Part shown: positions 33,571 through 44,262 of the stretch, in pieces | How positions within the stretch are numbered: the stretch's first letter is position 1 | How the letters are laid out: each line of letters begins with the position of its first letter | NCBI RefSeq assembly: GCF_051014445.1 | Contig: NW_027488365.1 | Location: forward strand, 40,620,001-40,684,000 | Length of the DNA: 64,000 bases | Direction: 5' to 3' | Source of the DNA: Colletes latitarsis | Taxonomy: Eukaryota > Arthropoda > Insecta > Hymenoptera > Colletidae | Made by a program: the position numbers and the translations under genes | Notes under the pieces: generated by a model | The model's database searches: none | The model's input: only the letters and a program-made list of their open reading frames with translations | Told to the model about the DNA's origin: nothing

Positions 33571-35019
33571 TTAATATTTAAGAGATATATGGTATTTTTC
33601 GAAATATTTTCCAAGATGTAAAGGTACTAGGCACAGAGAGCACATAAAGCTACTCTCGCTTCTTTTTTTGCTAGCAGAGCAAACTTTGCATGGACGTCGT
33701 ACATATCGGTTTTTCCCAGATTCAATAATTCGAGTAACGTTATGCTTCTTTATATCACCCGATAGTCTCTGAGGGTGATCATATTTTGATGTGCGAGGTG
33801 TAGGAACTAATGCAGAAGTTCGTTCCACACAATCATTCGATACATCTTGAGTACTTGGATATTCCTCGATCCATAAACATGCAACAGCATGTAAAAATTT
33901 TTGATATTTTATAGTGTTACCATTGAACTCAACATATAATCTATATGCATTGAACAATGCGCAATTTAAAAGAAACAAAACTGTTTTCTTTGTCCATTTC
34001 ACTGTTTTCCTCATAATGGAAAGATATGATAAAAACTGATCGGCCAAATCTACGCCCATCATATATTTGTTATAATCTATGACAGATTGAGGTTTTATAA
34101 TTTCTTGTTTTGTTTTCCAATGTACTTTTTTTGTGTTTGTTAGTTCTCCCGAATGTATTGTAGAAACCATGTATACGATTTTGTGTTTTGGCTTCCACGC
34201 CTGTACTAAAATTTCATTTTTTCTTTTAAATGTATAATCTCCAGTTTTTAATCTGATATGCTTCATAGATTCGGGAACACCTCTATTCGCTCTAATTGTA
34301 CCGCAAACTCGTGTACCATTTTTCAGAAGCAATTCTGCGGTACAAATACTGTTATAATAATTATCCATATATACATGATACCCCAGTCCTATATGTTTAT
34401 CGAGCAACGACATTATAGTTTGGCCCAGTTTTTTGCCATTCGCACAGTATATTTCCAAGTTGCAAATATATCCACTTTTAGCTTCACATAACAGTAGGCC
34501 ATACTTTATTATTTTTGCGGGTTTGTACGTTTTTATAGATAATTTTCCACGCCATGGAATAATAGATTCGTCAAGCGAAAGCTCCTTTTTCGGCGTGTAT
34601 ACTGATTTAAATTTATCTAATAAATAACTCAGTATTGGCTGAATCTTCCCGAGCTTATTAGAACCAGGTGTTGTACGATTATTTGAAAAATGCCATGTGT
34701 CCCAAATCTGGCGAAATCTGTTACGCGACATTACCGTGGAGAACGATGGTGTTTTGGTATAAAAGTCTGTAAACCAGTAATCATCTTTTCGATCTTTCTT
34801 TACTTGGCCCATCAATATAATCAAACCAAGAAATTTCTTCATGTCGCCTAGAGAAACATCTCTCCACTTAGGCATTTTTTTACCATTACACATATTGTCC
34901 TTATTCTGATGATAATAAATGTTTGATTCATTTACCATCAATTGAAATAAATCATTACCAATAAACATTTCGACGATTTCTTTTATGCTCTGCTTATTAG
35001 CAGGAACAATCTTTGGACC
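33571..35019 (-). pseudogene. piggyBac-type transposase, C-terminal main part
   Basis: The DDE/D transposase core is readable from GPKIVPANK (at 35019) to the stop at 33571. Catalytic aspartates are visible in LDESIIPWRG (codon 34570-34572), YMDNYYNS (34363-34365) and GVDLADQF (34048-34050). The C-terminus is a cysteine-rich cross-brace domain (CKVC...CSLC...H) as in piggyBac proteins. The frame stays open to 35106 upstream, but those 29 extra codons are antisense to the inserted retrotransposon, not transposase. The N-terminal part lies 5.4 kb away at 40452-40705. The core itself shows no stop or frameshift, so the interruption is the main defect. Confidence 0.9.
35008..35019 (+). repeat. 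Target-site duplication of the I-like retrotransposon, left copy (partner 40452-40463)
   Basis: AATCTTTGGACC at the left and AATCATTGGACC after the A tail differ at one base. On the minus strand they encode GPKI and GPMI at the point where the two transposase parts must join, which supports the assignment independently. Confidence 0.75.
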
Positions 35020-35164
35020 CAGTATCAATCCAACCGGCAACGTGAAAGGACGTATTTGATAATACAGAGTCGTATCGCGAGTGCCTAGTGAATGTGTAAG
35101 TGACAACGGGTAGTGGTAGTGACCCTGTCAAGGACGCGTGTATATACACACCTCAATTACTACC

Positions 35165-36640
35165 ATGTCTACACCAAGGAACCTACATACAAACGACAGT
35201 TCTGCCAACAGAAACCAGTCGCCAAATCCCAACGTGCGCGAAACTCAAGCTAAAAATGAACCACAACCCATAACATACTCAAGTATCATAAAACACGACC
35301 ATACACCATCAAAGGACCAAGCCATAATATTACAATCATTCGACGGCATCAGCATTAGAGATTATGCCAAAGCCATCGGAAGCATTATAGGACCTAAATC
35401 TATAAAATATATTTCTCGAATTTCAAATGGAAGAGTGTGCATGTACCTCGACAGTAAAGACACAGTCTCAAAAATAACCTCTGTACATAAATCGATAACA
35501 ATCAATAACAGTGATATAGAAATTCGACCTATGATGACACCTGCTCAAAGAATTATATTGTCTAACGTAGCTCCAATAATTCCCAATTCTATAATCGAAC
35601 AGGAATTTAAGAAACATAATATCAAACCGTGCTCCAAAATCACACACTTAAAAGCAGGTATCACAGACCCAGAATTTGCACACATTCTAAGCTTTAGACG
35701 AGAGGTGTATGTGAACCCAGACGACGCCCTAAAGATTCCAAACTCATTTACAATTACACTGGACGACGCAACCTATAGAATATTTTTCACTACCGATAAA
35801 TTGGACTGTTTTATTTGCAAACAAAAAGGACACATCGCCAAACAGTGTCCGTACAATAACAATACAAATAACAACGATCCCCTGACTAATATAAGTACGA
35901 ACCTCCGCACAACTACTCACTCCATAGATCTCCTAAAAAACAAGGCTTCCACCAAGGAAATAGAAACAGGAAAGTCAAACACAAACATAATAGAAACCAC
36001 AGGACCGCTCCCCGTAACATTACAAGAAAGCATTACCAAGGACTCTCAAACCAAAGTAATAGTAAATTCCCACTCTAACACTAAGACAGCCGACCAGCTG
36101 ATAGGCAAGGTAAACATTATGGAAACAGAACCAGAAGAAACAAACTTAGACAATGTAAGAGCGAAAAGACCTTTATCAATAACATCAGAAGAAAACACAT
36201 ACACGGTGAAACTAAGTGATTTAAATTTCAAGGCTCCACTCCCAATATCTACCATTGAATACGACAATAACGCTAATTCATCCACCAAAAAACAAAAACG
36301 GACCTCCTCACCCTCCTTTTCATTGAATAAAATGGACGAAATACTTGAATCAGCCAAAAGCCACATAGAAGATGCAAGCAACAACTACATACTAAACTAC
36401 CTCCAGTTTAAAAGCTTTCTAGAAAACGCAATAGGATCACCTAATCCGCTGGAAATCTCAAAACAATACACTAGCAATACGTTTGCCTTAACTGATATGA
36501 TTATTAAAACCCGTTCCCTACTACAAGAACGGAGTATCAAAAATAGACTGCGGAGGCTGTACAACAAAATCAACCAAAACCTAATAGACAACCCAACTCA
36601 CAACTGGTCATCAGAATTAGACAGCGATTCCTCCCAATAA
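35165..36640 (+). CDS. ORF1 (Gag-like, single CCHC knuckle) of the I-like element
   Basis: 491 residues from ATG 35165 (MSTPRNLHTNDSS); an upstream in-frame GTG is ignored because eukaryotic starts are ATG. The N-terminus is polar and Asn/Ser/Thr-rich. The middle (ILQSFDGISIRDYAKAIGS... to about residue 205) has the length and pattern of an RRM-like region. One knuckle, CFICKQKGHIAKQC, lies at about residues 215-228, followed by a long polar tail with a basic patch (KKQKRTSS). It binds element RNA. It lies 8 bp upstream of ORF2 in a different frame. No internal stop is visible. Confidence 0.85.
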   Translation: MSTPRNLHTNDSSANRNQSPNPNVRETQAKNEPQPITYSSIIKHDHTPSKDQAIILQSFDGISIRDYAKAIGSIIGPKSIKYISRISNGRVCMYLDSKDTVSKITSVHKSITINNSDIEIRPMMTPAQRIILSNVAPIIPNSIIEQEFKKHNIKPCSKITHLKAGITDPEFAHILSFRREVYVNPDDALKIPNSFTITLDDATYRIFFTTDKLDCFICKQKGHIAKQCPYNNNTNNNDPLTNISTNLRTTTHSIDLLKNKASTKEIETGKSNTNIIETTGPLPVTLQESITKDSQTKVIVNSHSNTKTADQLIGKVNIMETEPEETNLDNVRAKRPLSITSEENTYTVKLSDLNFKAPLPISTIEYDNNANSSTKKQKRTSSPSFSLNKMDEILESAKSHIEDASNNYILNYLQFKSFLENAIGSPNPLEISKQYTSNTFALTDMIIKTRSLLQERSIKNRLRRLYNKINQNLIDNPTHNWSSELDSDSSQ

Positions 36641-36648
36641 CGACTCCA

Positions 36649-39600
36649 ATGAAACAAATATTACAGTGGAATATCAACGAACTATACGCCCACTACGAAC
36701 AGCTGCAAATCCTACTAAACCAAATCAATCCAACCATCCTATGCTTGCAAGAAACTAACCTCAAAAAGCAACACCACCCAACCCTTAAAGGATTCTCTAC
36801 CTTTTCAAAAAATAGAAATTGCGAAGACTTTTCCTGTGGAGGAGTATGCGTCGCAGTATCAGAAAAATTTAACTGTTCTGAAATACCACTCAACACAAAT
36901 CTAGAAGCGATTGCAGTAGTAGTTTTACTCCCCAAAAAGATTAGCATATGTAGCATATACATTCCTAACAGCCAAACCCTAAACTTGGTAGACTTGGAGG
37001 AACTAGTTAACCAACTTCCACCTCCATTTATATTAATGGGCGACTTTAATAGCCATCATCATCTTTGGGGCTCGCATAAAACAGATAGCCGCGGAAAAAT
37101 CATAGAGAACCTGCTCAAAAGTCCAGAGATAATCTTGCTCATTGCAGGAAATCCAACACACTTCACCATCAACACCGGAAAGTTTAGCGCAATAGACTTG
37201 GCAATCTGTAGTAGCAGACTGGCACAATATATGGAATGGAATACTCTTGATGACCTCCACGACAGTGACCACCTCCCAATAATAATCAGCTACGAAGACC
37301 TTGCCCAATCTCCAAAAAACCAACCTGCACCAAAATGGAACCTTAAAAAAATAGACTGGCACAAGTACAAATCAATAATAGCAAATAACCTCCAGGAATC
37401 TCTAAACCAAGACATTGACCCTTCCTCTATAAATCAAACAATCGATTCATTAGAAACAACTATTCAAACAGCAGCAAAGGAATCTTCTGAACCAATAAAA
37501 ATCCGAACCGACAAGAGAAGAAATGTGCCATGGTGGAACGAAAACTTTCAATCTGCCATGAAAGAAAGCCACAAAGCCTTCAACAGAGCAAAGAAACACC
37601 CTACAACCGAAAACCTAATAAATTTCAAAAAGCTACGAGCAAATTTCCGCAAAATAATCAAAGAAAGCAAACGACACTCCTGGCAAACGTACATATCCAC
37701 TATCACTAATCGAACCCCAACGAGTACAATATGGAAAAAAAATCAAAAATATCAATGGAAGACCCAACTACACAGAAATACAGTTCCTCAACCTCGGTAA
37801 CGATAACACCATAACCAATCCAAAGGACATAGCCGATATCCTTGCGATGACTTTTCAAAACCATTCAAACAACTTAAACTATGACCACTATCCTCCAGTA
37901 ACCCCCTCCGACAACAACCCCATCGCAACAGACGACACCTGTATAGACCCTATCCTTAATACAAATATAACAATAGAAGAACTAAAAGACACCCTCCAGA
38001 CAACAAAAAACTCCTCCCCGGGACTAAACAACATACCAAACAAACTGTTAAAAGAGCTACCGCCAACTGGCATCGAATACCTATTACGTATTTTCAACTG
38101 CATATGGACCCACCAAGTATTCCCTGATAACTGGAGGAAAGCCATAGTAGTACCCATACTTAAACCGAATAAAAACAAACACAATCCAGAAAGTTACAGA
38201 CCGATTGCTCTAACCAACTGCCTATGCAAACTCATAGAAAAAATCTTTAACAGAAGACTTAGGTGGTTTCTCGAGACAAACAACATCTTAGCACCCAACC
38301 AATATGGATTCAGACAGTTCAGATCAACGACAGACGTCCTCATCAACATAGAAACAAGTATATCAGAAGCGTTCCTAAAAGACGAACTACTTGCTACAGT
38401 ATGTCTAGATATTGAAAAAGCGTACGATAAGATACACAGACGAAGAATCATCGATATCCTCACCAACTTAAAAATAAATGGCAACATGGTTGTCTTCATC
38501 AAAAACTTCCTCCACCATAGATCCATCCAAGTCAGAGCAAATGGAACTCTGTCCAACCCAACAGTCATCCAAAATGGAGTACCACAAGGATCAGTAATCA
38601 GTGTCACACTATACCTGGTAGGAATCAATAACATAATGGAAAATATACCACCACCGATTCAAGGACACTTGTTTGCTGACGACTTAACATTAACCTGCAG
38701 TGGAAGAAACATTAAAACAGTAATAAAACTGCTGCAAACAACCATAAACAAACTCCAAACATGGTCCGAACAATCGGGGCTTAGACTTTCCCCCCAAAAA
38801 ACACAGTACACAATATTCTCCAGACAACGTAAGCAAAACCAAAACTTGCCAAAACTATATATCGAAAACATCGAAGTTAAAAAAGTAGACAATATTAAAC
38901 TCCTTGGACTTACATTTGATTCCAAACTGACATGGGTTCCACACATGAAACACTTGAAAAATACATGCACCAAAAAGATGAATGTCATCAAGAAGCTAGC
39001 AAACAATAACTGGGGAGCAGACCAAGAAACTATCCTTAAAACCTACCAAGCGATGATTAGATCCCAAATCGATTACGGCTCAATAGTGTATAATTTCGCA
39101 AAACCCAATACATTAAAAATGATCGATACAATCCACCATACAGCTCTGAGAATAGCCACTGGAACCTACCGCACCAGCCCAATAAACAGTATATTATTCG
39201 AAGCTATAGAACCACCACTCGACCAAAGAAGAAAATTTTTGAGCCTTAAATATACAGCCAAAATGTCATCTACTCCGAATAACCCCACCTACAACTATGT
39301 ATTCGGAAACAGATACCCACCATTACTAAATAAAAAACCAAAGCTACCAATGCCATTCTACGGTAGAATCAACAAATACCGAAACCTAGTTAAAATAATG
39401 TCGACACTAGCTATTACACGCAGCGTTGGAAAAATAGCACCCTGGACCATACAAACCCCCAAAATAGACGTGACTCTTGTGAATGTTGTCAAAGACCAAA
39501 AAAGTAGCCTAGAACACAGAGTTGCTTTTTACAACTAGATAAAAAATACCCGAACTGTGTAAAGATATACACCGATGCATCCAAGACCGACCAGGGTGTA

Positions 39601-40365
39601 GGAATTGCCATTATATGTGACAACATGACCAGAAAACTTCGTCTTCCTAATGCCTCATCCATCTTCTCAGCTGAAGCATACGCAGTCCTTAAAGCACTAC
39701 ACTATATTCAAAGCCAAAATCTCCAACACGCTGTCATCTATACTGACTCTATAAGCGTAATTAATGCAATAGAAAACACCGGCAATAAGAACAAACATGA
39801 TACCATATTGAACATCCAAGAAATATACACAGACCTTATCCACAATGGCAAACAAGTAATTCTAATATGGGTCCCTTCCCATCAAGGGATAATAGGTAAT
39901 GAAAAAGCTGACACAGCAGCCAAAGAAGCAGCATCCCACCCACCCAATGAAGTGGAGGGAAGAATACCATACCAAGACCTCGTCACTTCGCTGAAACACG
40001 CTGAAAAACAAGAATGGAACATCATATGGACCACCTTCAAAAAAACAAAAACACACGATACACTGCAAGATTTCTACCAGCCAATGCCTTCCGCCATGAC
40101 CAGAAGAGAAAGAATAATCATGGCACGACTACGCACAGGACACTGCAGACTGACGCACGAGTATTTGATCAAGAAGACGGACCCACCATTCTGCAATGTA
40201 TGCGACCAACCGTTATCGACCAACCACATGCTGTATGAATGCAGGAGATTCCAGACCTCAAGACAAAAGTACAATATAGAAAAACCAACAGCCTTGACGG
40301 CGCCAGAGTGCACCGATGCTACCCTGAATTACCTAAAAGAAATTCACATGTACAAGGAAATTTAA
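36649..40365 (+). pseudogene. ORF2 (endonuclease, RT, RNase H) of the I-like element, two homopolymer frameshifts
   Basis: First frame (36649-37800) is the endonuclease: QWNINEL, LQETNL, GDFNSHHHLWG and DSDHLPI. A frameshift at the A8 run 37735-37742 moves to the second frame (to 39538), which holds the RT: YRPIALTNCLCKLIEKI, LDIEKAYDKI, GVPQGSVIS and FADD (about 38672). A second shift at the T5 run 39526-39530 moves to the third frame: RNase H with YTDAS, SAEAYAVLKAL, YTDSISVI, SHQG and GNEKADTAAKEA. It ends in a CNVC...H...C cluster near 40190-40230. Otherwise the protein is complete, so inactivation looks recent or reflects homopolymer errors. Confidence 0.9.
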
Positions 40366-40451
40366 CCACCCCTACAAGAGAACGCTAGATCTAACCGTCG
40401 CTAATGACCGTAAGGTCGATGCGACGTTAAAAGTTAACATAAAAAAAAAAA

Positions 40452-40705
40452 AATCATTGGACCAAATTCCGCAATAAAATCTGGTACGTTAGGAGCTTTA
40501 TCAACATCTGACCATGATTCAGTGTCACTATGTGATTCTGTGAACATTTCACTATCAATTAGATCATCGGAATCACTGGAATACTGCAATGGAACAGTCC
40601 TTGTTCTTCTTTTTGAAATCACATCACTATAACTGTCCTCGACCTCTATATCAGAATCTTCAGATTGTATAGAATAATGTGATAGAGGATCAGCGACATA
40701 TACTC
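40452..40705 (-). pseudogene. piggyBac-type transposase, N-terminal part
   Basis: The minus frame reads an acidic, Ser/Asp/Glu-rich segment (SDSDDLIDSEMF, SDTESWSDVDK) ending PDFIAEFGPM, where it meets the retrotransposon tail; transposase then resumes with GPK at 35019. An acidic N-terminus is usual for piggyBac transposases. No in-frame ATG is seen: an ATG near 40700 is one base out of frame with this segment, so there is probably a further frameshift at the very start. Confidence 0.78.
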
Positions 40706-41046
40706 AGTAAATTCACTCATATTATAGGAGTAAAAATGCACAGAATAAGAAGGCCTATTATGCTCTTCAACTACCAGCGTAAAGCCATGAAAGATGTACT
40801 GGCTACAGTATACGATGCTCAAGAGTGACTCTTGCATCAGCGTAGTCATGACAACAGCCAACAAATCGCCAAAGAAAAGAATGCTGTATTATCGCAGACC
40901 CAGCGCTGAAGCGGCAGACTTTGAAACCCGCGTTTTCACGGGGCCGGCGTTCAAGCGATAGACTTCGAAATCCGCGTTTTCGCGGGCCCGCCGCTCAAAC
41001 GATAGACTTCGAATCCCGCGTTTTTGCGGAGCCGGCGTACAATGTG
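40706..41046. repeat. piggyBac 5' end: noncoding leader and three 44-bp subterminal repeats
   Basis: Three tandem 44-bp units at 40909-40952, 40953-40996 and 40997-41040 share AGACTTYGAAA/TCCCGCGTTTT and a CCGGCG-type end. The last runs into the terminal inverted repeat. The left end of the transposon (33263-33570) shows related CCGGCATG/GCGCC words but no clear 44-bp array. Subterminal repeats in piggyBac-type transposons are transposase-binding sites; that role here is inferred. The stretch 40706-40908 shows no other feature. Confidence 0.8.
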
Positions 41047-41999
41047 TTAAGAAGTAAGCAGGAATGCAGTAAGAGTGCAGTTAGGTAGTAAGCAAGCAAT
41101 AAGCAAGTAAGCATGCAGTACGCCAGTAAGCAAGCGGCAAGCTAGAAAGCATGAAGCAATCTAGTAACCAAGGAGTAAGCATCTAAGCAAGCAGTAAGCT
41201 AGTAAGCAAGCAGTAGGCTTGTAAGCAAGCAGTAAGCTGGTAAGATAGCAGGTAGCTAGTAAGGAGGTAGTAAGCTAGTAAGCAAGTATTAAGATAGTAA
41301 GCAAGCAGTGAGCTAGTAAGCGAGGAAGGAGCTAGTAAGGCAGCAGTATGCTAGTAAGCAAGCAGTAAGTTAGTAACAAAGCAGTATGCAAGTAAGCAAG
41401 CAGCAGGCTAGTAAGAAAGCAGTTAGTTAGCAAGGAAGCAGTGAGCTAGTAAGAAAGCACTATGTTAGAAAACAAGCAGTGAGCTAGTGAGAAAGCATTT
41501 AGTAAATAACAAAGCAGCAGGCTAGTAAGCAAGCAGTAAGCAGGAAAGCAATCGGTAAGCTAGTATGCAAGTAGTATGATAGTAATCAAGCGGTAAGCTA
41601 GAAAGCAAGCAGCAAGTTAGGAAGCAAGCTTTAAGCTAGTAAGAAAGCAGTATGCTAGTAAGCAAGCAGTGAGCTAGTAAGCGAGCAGGGAGCTAGTTAC
41701 ATAGCAGTAATCAAGTAAGCAGGCAGTAAGCTTGTAACCAAGCAGTAAGCTACTAAGCAAGCAGTAAGCTGGTATGAAAGCAATTAGCATGTAAGCAAGC
41801 AGTAAGCTAGTATGCAAGCAGTATGCTAGTAAGCAAGCAGCGGACTAATAAGCAAGCAGTAAGCGACTAAGCGAGCTGTAAGCTAGCAAGGCAGCAGTAA
41901 GCTAGTAGGCAAGCAGCTGGCTAGTAAGCAAGCAGTATGGCAGTAAGCAAGCAGTAAGCTACTAAGCAAGCAGCTGACTTGTAAGAAAGCAGTAAGCTC
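41047..41999 (+). repeat. 19-bp satellite array, block 8
   Basis: Same unit and direction. It starts with the right TTAA of the piggyBac insertion and ends AAAGCAGTAAGCT at the 5' end of copy A4. No gene is seen. Confidence 0.94.
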
Positions 42000-42382
42000 C
42001 CCTCAGGGGCTGCCAGCCTTTCAGCTGCAGTACGGGCTTAACGAACCCGGGGTACCCGAGTCATACACACACCGTAAGCCTCCTGTTGGTCGTCACAACG
42101 ACCCATTCACAATTCCCTATTGGTGTTGTGAATGGTACGTGACGGCAGGAGGAACGGGGGTCTTGGCTTAACCGCCTGGGCCACGAGTATGGCGACTCTA
42201 TAAAATCGCCCTCCAATCCTAAGCTATGGTGCGCGGCGATGGGATGCATGGTTGGGGGAGAAGGCCCAATCCCAAGCGACCACCTCCGGGGAACCTGCCG
42301 AACCCCCGGAGTATTAGGCTTACCCGGGTAAGGCGGCTCTGCCCGGGTGGACCTTTATTTCCGACCATCTCGTGGGACTATT
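42000..42382 (+). promoter_or_regulatory. 5' UTR of family A with conserved stem structure
   Basis: Starts CCCTCAGGGGCTG. Three nested pairings make one long interrupted stem: CCTCCTG 42079-42085 with CAGGAGG 42146-42152; CGTCAC 42091-42096 with GTGACG 42139-42144; CATTCACAA 42104-42112 with TTGTGAATG 42126-42134. The same three pairings occur in the diverged family B leader (49194-49268) although the loops differ, which supports a functional RNA structure. A CTATAAAAT word is also conserved downstream in both families. Non-LTR elements of this kind carry their promoter within the transcribed 5' UTR; the exact promoter is not identified. Confidence 0.65.
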
Positions 42383-44260
42383 ATGGACACAGAAAATAAA
42401 ATGGGGATGGGGCGGGTTTTGTCGGTTGGGGAGGACGGAGACGGGGTTGGGGTTAGGGTGGCGGCGCTCGCGCCCCACTCAGCGCCAGGTCCGGCTTCGT
42501 GGAGGGTGGAGGAGGACGACGAGACGGCGTCGGTCTCGTCCTTCTCCTCCAGCACGAGCCACATAGGCTCTAAGAGGAAGAGGACGGGGCAGGCCGTCGT
42601 CGAGGTGGGCGGGGCGATGAGCCCGTCGGTGAGGCTGAGTTGCCTCAGGGACGAGGTGACCGAGGAGATATCGGAGAGGATCTCCTCGTCCCTGAGGCGG
42701 GTGGAGAAAGTCGCCGCTGCCTGCGCCTTTAAGGGGCAGAAAAGCGGTGGCGCGGAGGCCCTGAAGGCCGCGGCGGAGGAAATGAGGGAGGCGGCGCGGG
42801 AGCTCAGAGGGCGGAACGCCCGTCTGCAGCTCCTGTTGGAGGAGGAGCGACAGGGGAGGAGGAGGGCAGAGGCGCTGTGGAACAGCGCGGCCCTCCCTCC
42901 CATCCTCCCTCCTCCTCCACCGCCGCGTCCCTCGGCGGAGGTAAATAAGCGGAGTGCGGCGGCAGTGGTGCGGGGCACCGCGGGCCCCTCCACCCGCACT
43001 CCGCCCGTGAAGAAGTCCCCGTCCTCCTCAGAAGACGATCTTCTGAGGAGGATTGGGGACATGATTGATGGCAAGCTGGCCGCCTTCCGGGAGGAGCTCC
43101 TCGCCGGAAGAGCGGTCAGCAGGAAGGCGGTGCCTCCCCGACCTGTTCCGGTACAGTCGGGGAAGGCAAAGAAGGGCGGAGTGAAGGCTCCGCCCAGCGT
43201 TGCGGCACCAGGGCCCCGGGTCGTGACCCCCAAGGGGGGTGGTGTACCCGTGGTCGCGGTGGTCGCGTCCTCCACAGCACCCTCCCAAGGGGGGGTGGCG
43301 TGGAGTGAGGTGGTGGGGCGGAAAGCGAAGCGGGCGGCGAGGAAGGCCTCGCAACCGCAGCCTCCGCCTCCGCCGCCGGCGGCCAAGGTAAAGGCCGCGA
43401 AGGTCGGGAAGGCACGACCAGGTCGTCCCCCAAAAACGGCAGCGGTGACGCTGACCGTTGCGCAGGGGGGCGACCTGACCCTCGCGGAGGCGATGCGGCT
43501 CGCCAGGGAGAATATCTCCCTGGAAGAGCTGGGCATCGCCTCCGTGAGGGCGAAGAGGGCCGTGACCGGGGGTCTCTTGCTGGAGATCCCCGGTGCAGAA
43601 AGCGGCGCGAAGGCGGATCGTCTCGCCCAGAGGCTCCGGGAGCTGCTGGGCGAGCGAGGTGTCCGGGTCGCCCGGCCCACGAAGCGCACGGAGATGCGCG
43701 TTTGTGGGCTGGACGACTCGGTCAGCGCACAGGATGTGTCCCGTGCCCTTGCGAGGGCGGGGGACTGTCCTGTGGAGGACCTGCAGATCGGAGAGATCCG
43801 CAGGTCGCCCTCCGGCCTCGGGTCGGTGTGGGCCCGGTGCCCCCTCTCCGCCGCCCGTAAGGTGGCGGAATCCGGGAGGGTGTTGGTGGGGTGGGTTTCG
43901 GCGCGAGTGGAAATCCTCGCGCCGCGCCCGCTTCAGTGTCACCGCTGCCTCGAATTGGGGCACGTGAGGCAGTGGTGCACCTCGCCGGTGGACCGCAGCG
44001 GTCAGTGTTACCGCTGCGGTGCCAAAGAGCACCGTGCGAGCCAGTGCTCGGCGGCCCCCCACTGCCCGCTGTGTGCGGACATGGGGAGGCCAGCCGATCA
44101 CAGGGTGGGGAGCAAGAAGTGCTCCCCCCCCTCCCGGAAGGAGAGGAAGAGGCGGGCTGCACCGGCTCCGGTGCCGAGGGCGGTGGCATCGTCCTCCATG
44201 GAGGTGGACGGTGCTACGGGGACGGACGGCCGGGAGGAGGCTGGCGCGGCCATTAATTAA
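42383..44260 (+). CDS. ORF1 (Gag-like, three zinc knuckles) of copy A4, intact
   Basis: 625 residues from ATG 42383, chosen because A2 and B4 start at the aligned Met; an upstream in-frame GTG at 42347 is not used. Layout: acidic/Ser-rich N-terminus, coiled-coil-like Arg/Glu/Ala region (about residues 90-160), Pro-rich stretch, basic Lys/Ala/Pro linker, an RRM-like or structured region (about 370-510), then knuckles C519-x2-C-x4-H-x4-C532, C542-x2-C-x4-H-x4-C555 and C561-x2-C-x8-H573-x6-C580. It binds element RNA. It ends at TAA 44258-44260 inside TAATG. Seven amino-acid differences from A3 are visible. Confidence 0.93.
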   Translation: MDTENKMGMGRVLSVGEDGDGVGVRVAALAPHSAPGPASWRVEEDDETASVSSFSSSTSHIGSKRKRTGQAVVEVGGAMSPSVRLSCLRDEVTEEISERISSSLRRVEKVAAACAFKGQKSGGAEALKAAAEEMREAARELRGRNARLQLLLEEERQGRRRAEALWNSAALPPILPPPPPPRPSAEVNKRSAAAVVRGTAGPSTRTPPVKKSPSSSEDDLLRRIGDMIDGKLAAFREELLAGRAVSRKAVPPRPVPVQSGKAKKGGVKAPPSVAAPGPRVVTPKGGGVPVVAVVASSTAPSQGGVAWSEVVGRKAKRAARKASQPQPPPPPPAAKVKAAKVGKARPGRPPKTAAVTLTVAQGGDLTLAEAMRLARENISLEELGIASVRAKRAVTGGLLLEIPGAESGAKADRLAQRLRELLGERGVRVARPTKRTEMRVCGLDDSVSAQDVSRALARAGDCPVEDLQIGEIRRSPSGLGSVWARCPLSAARKVAESGRVLVGWVSARVEILAPRPLQCHRCLELGHVRQWCTSPVDRSGQCYRCGAKEHRASQCSAAPHCPLCADMGRPADHRVGSKKCSPPSRKERKRRAAPAPVPRAVASSSMEVDGATGTDGREEAGAAIN

Positions 44261-44262
44261 TG
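44258..44262 (+). promoter_or_regulatory. TAATG stop-start overlap joining ORF1 and ORF2
   Basis: The ORF1 stop TAA shares its last A with the ORF2 ATG. The same five bases join the ORFs at 5262-5266 (B1), 20255-20259 (A2, minus), 25742-25746 (A3), 56089-56093 (B4) and 60006-60010 (A6). SART1 of silkworm uses a UAAUG for coupled termination-reinitiation. The same mechanism here is inferred from conservation in both families. Confidence 0.8.

Larger units (their letters stand above)
35020..40453 (+). mobile_element. I-superfamily non-LTR retrotransposon with RNase H, nested in the piggyBac-like element
   Basis: About 5.4 kb, AT-rich. Order: 5' UTR 35020-35164, ORF1 (one CCHC), ORF2 (endonuclease, RT, RNase H, cysteine-rich end), short 3' UTR 40366-40440 and an A tail of about 12 (40441-40453). 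The RNase H downstream of the RT separates it from the R1-like copies and places it with I/LOA-type or related elements; the exact clade cannot be fixed by eye. The 5' boundary is inferred from the near-perfect target duplication and from where transposase homology stops. Confidence 0.87.
33263..41046 (-). mobile_element. piggyBac-like DNA transposon, interrupted by an I-like retrotransposon
   Basis: Flanked by TTAA on both sides (33259-33262 and 41047-41050), the hallmark of piggyBac insertion. Perfect 15-bp terminal inverted repeats: CACATTGTACGCCGG at 33263-33277 and its complement at 41032-41046. The transposase reads on the minus strand and is split by the retrotransposon at 35020-40453; without it the transposon would be about 2.35 kb, a normal size for the group. 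It is AT-rich inside, unlike the R1-like elements. The flanking satellite reads on continuously across the TTAA. Confidence 0.95.

Noticed and set aside
35020..35106. Upstream 29 codons of the piggyBac transposase open frame
   Set aside because: Transposase homology jumps from GPK at 35019 to GPM at 40463 with a duplicated target site, so this stretch is antisense retrotransposon leader.
42000..42120. HDV-like self-cleaving ribozyme at the 5' end of family A, as known in R2 and some other non-LTR elements
   Set aside because: I could not find a partner for the first seven bases at the expected distance or a double-pseudoknot layout; the conserved stem lies about 80 bases in and is simply nested.
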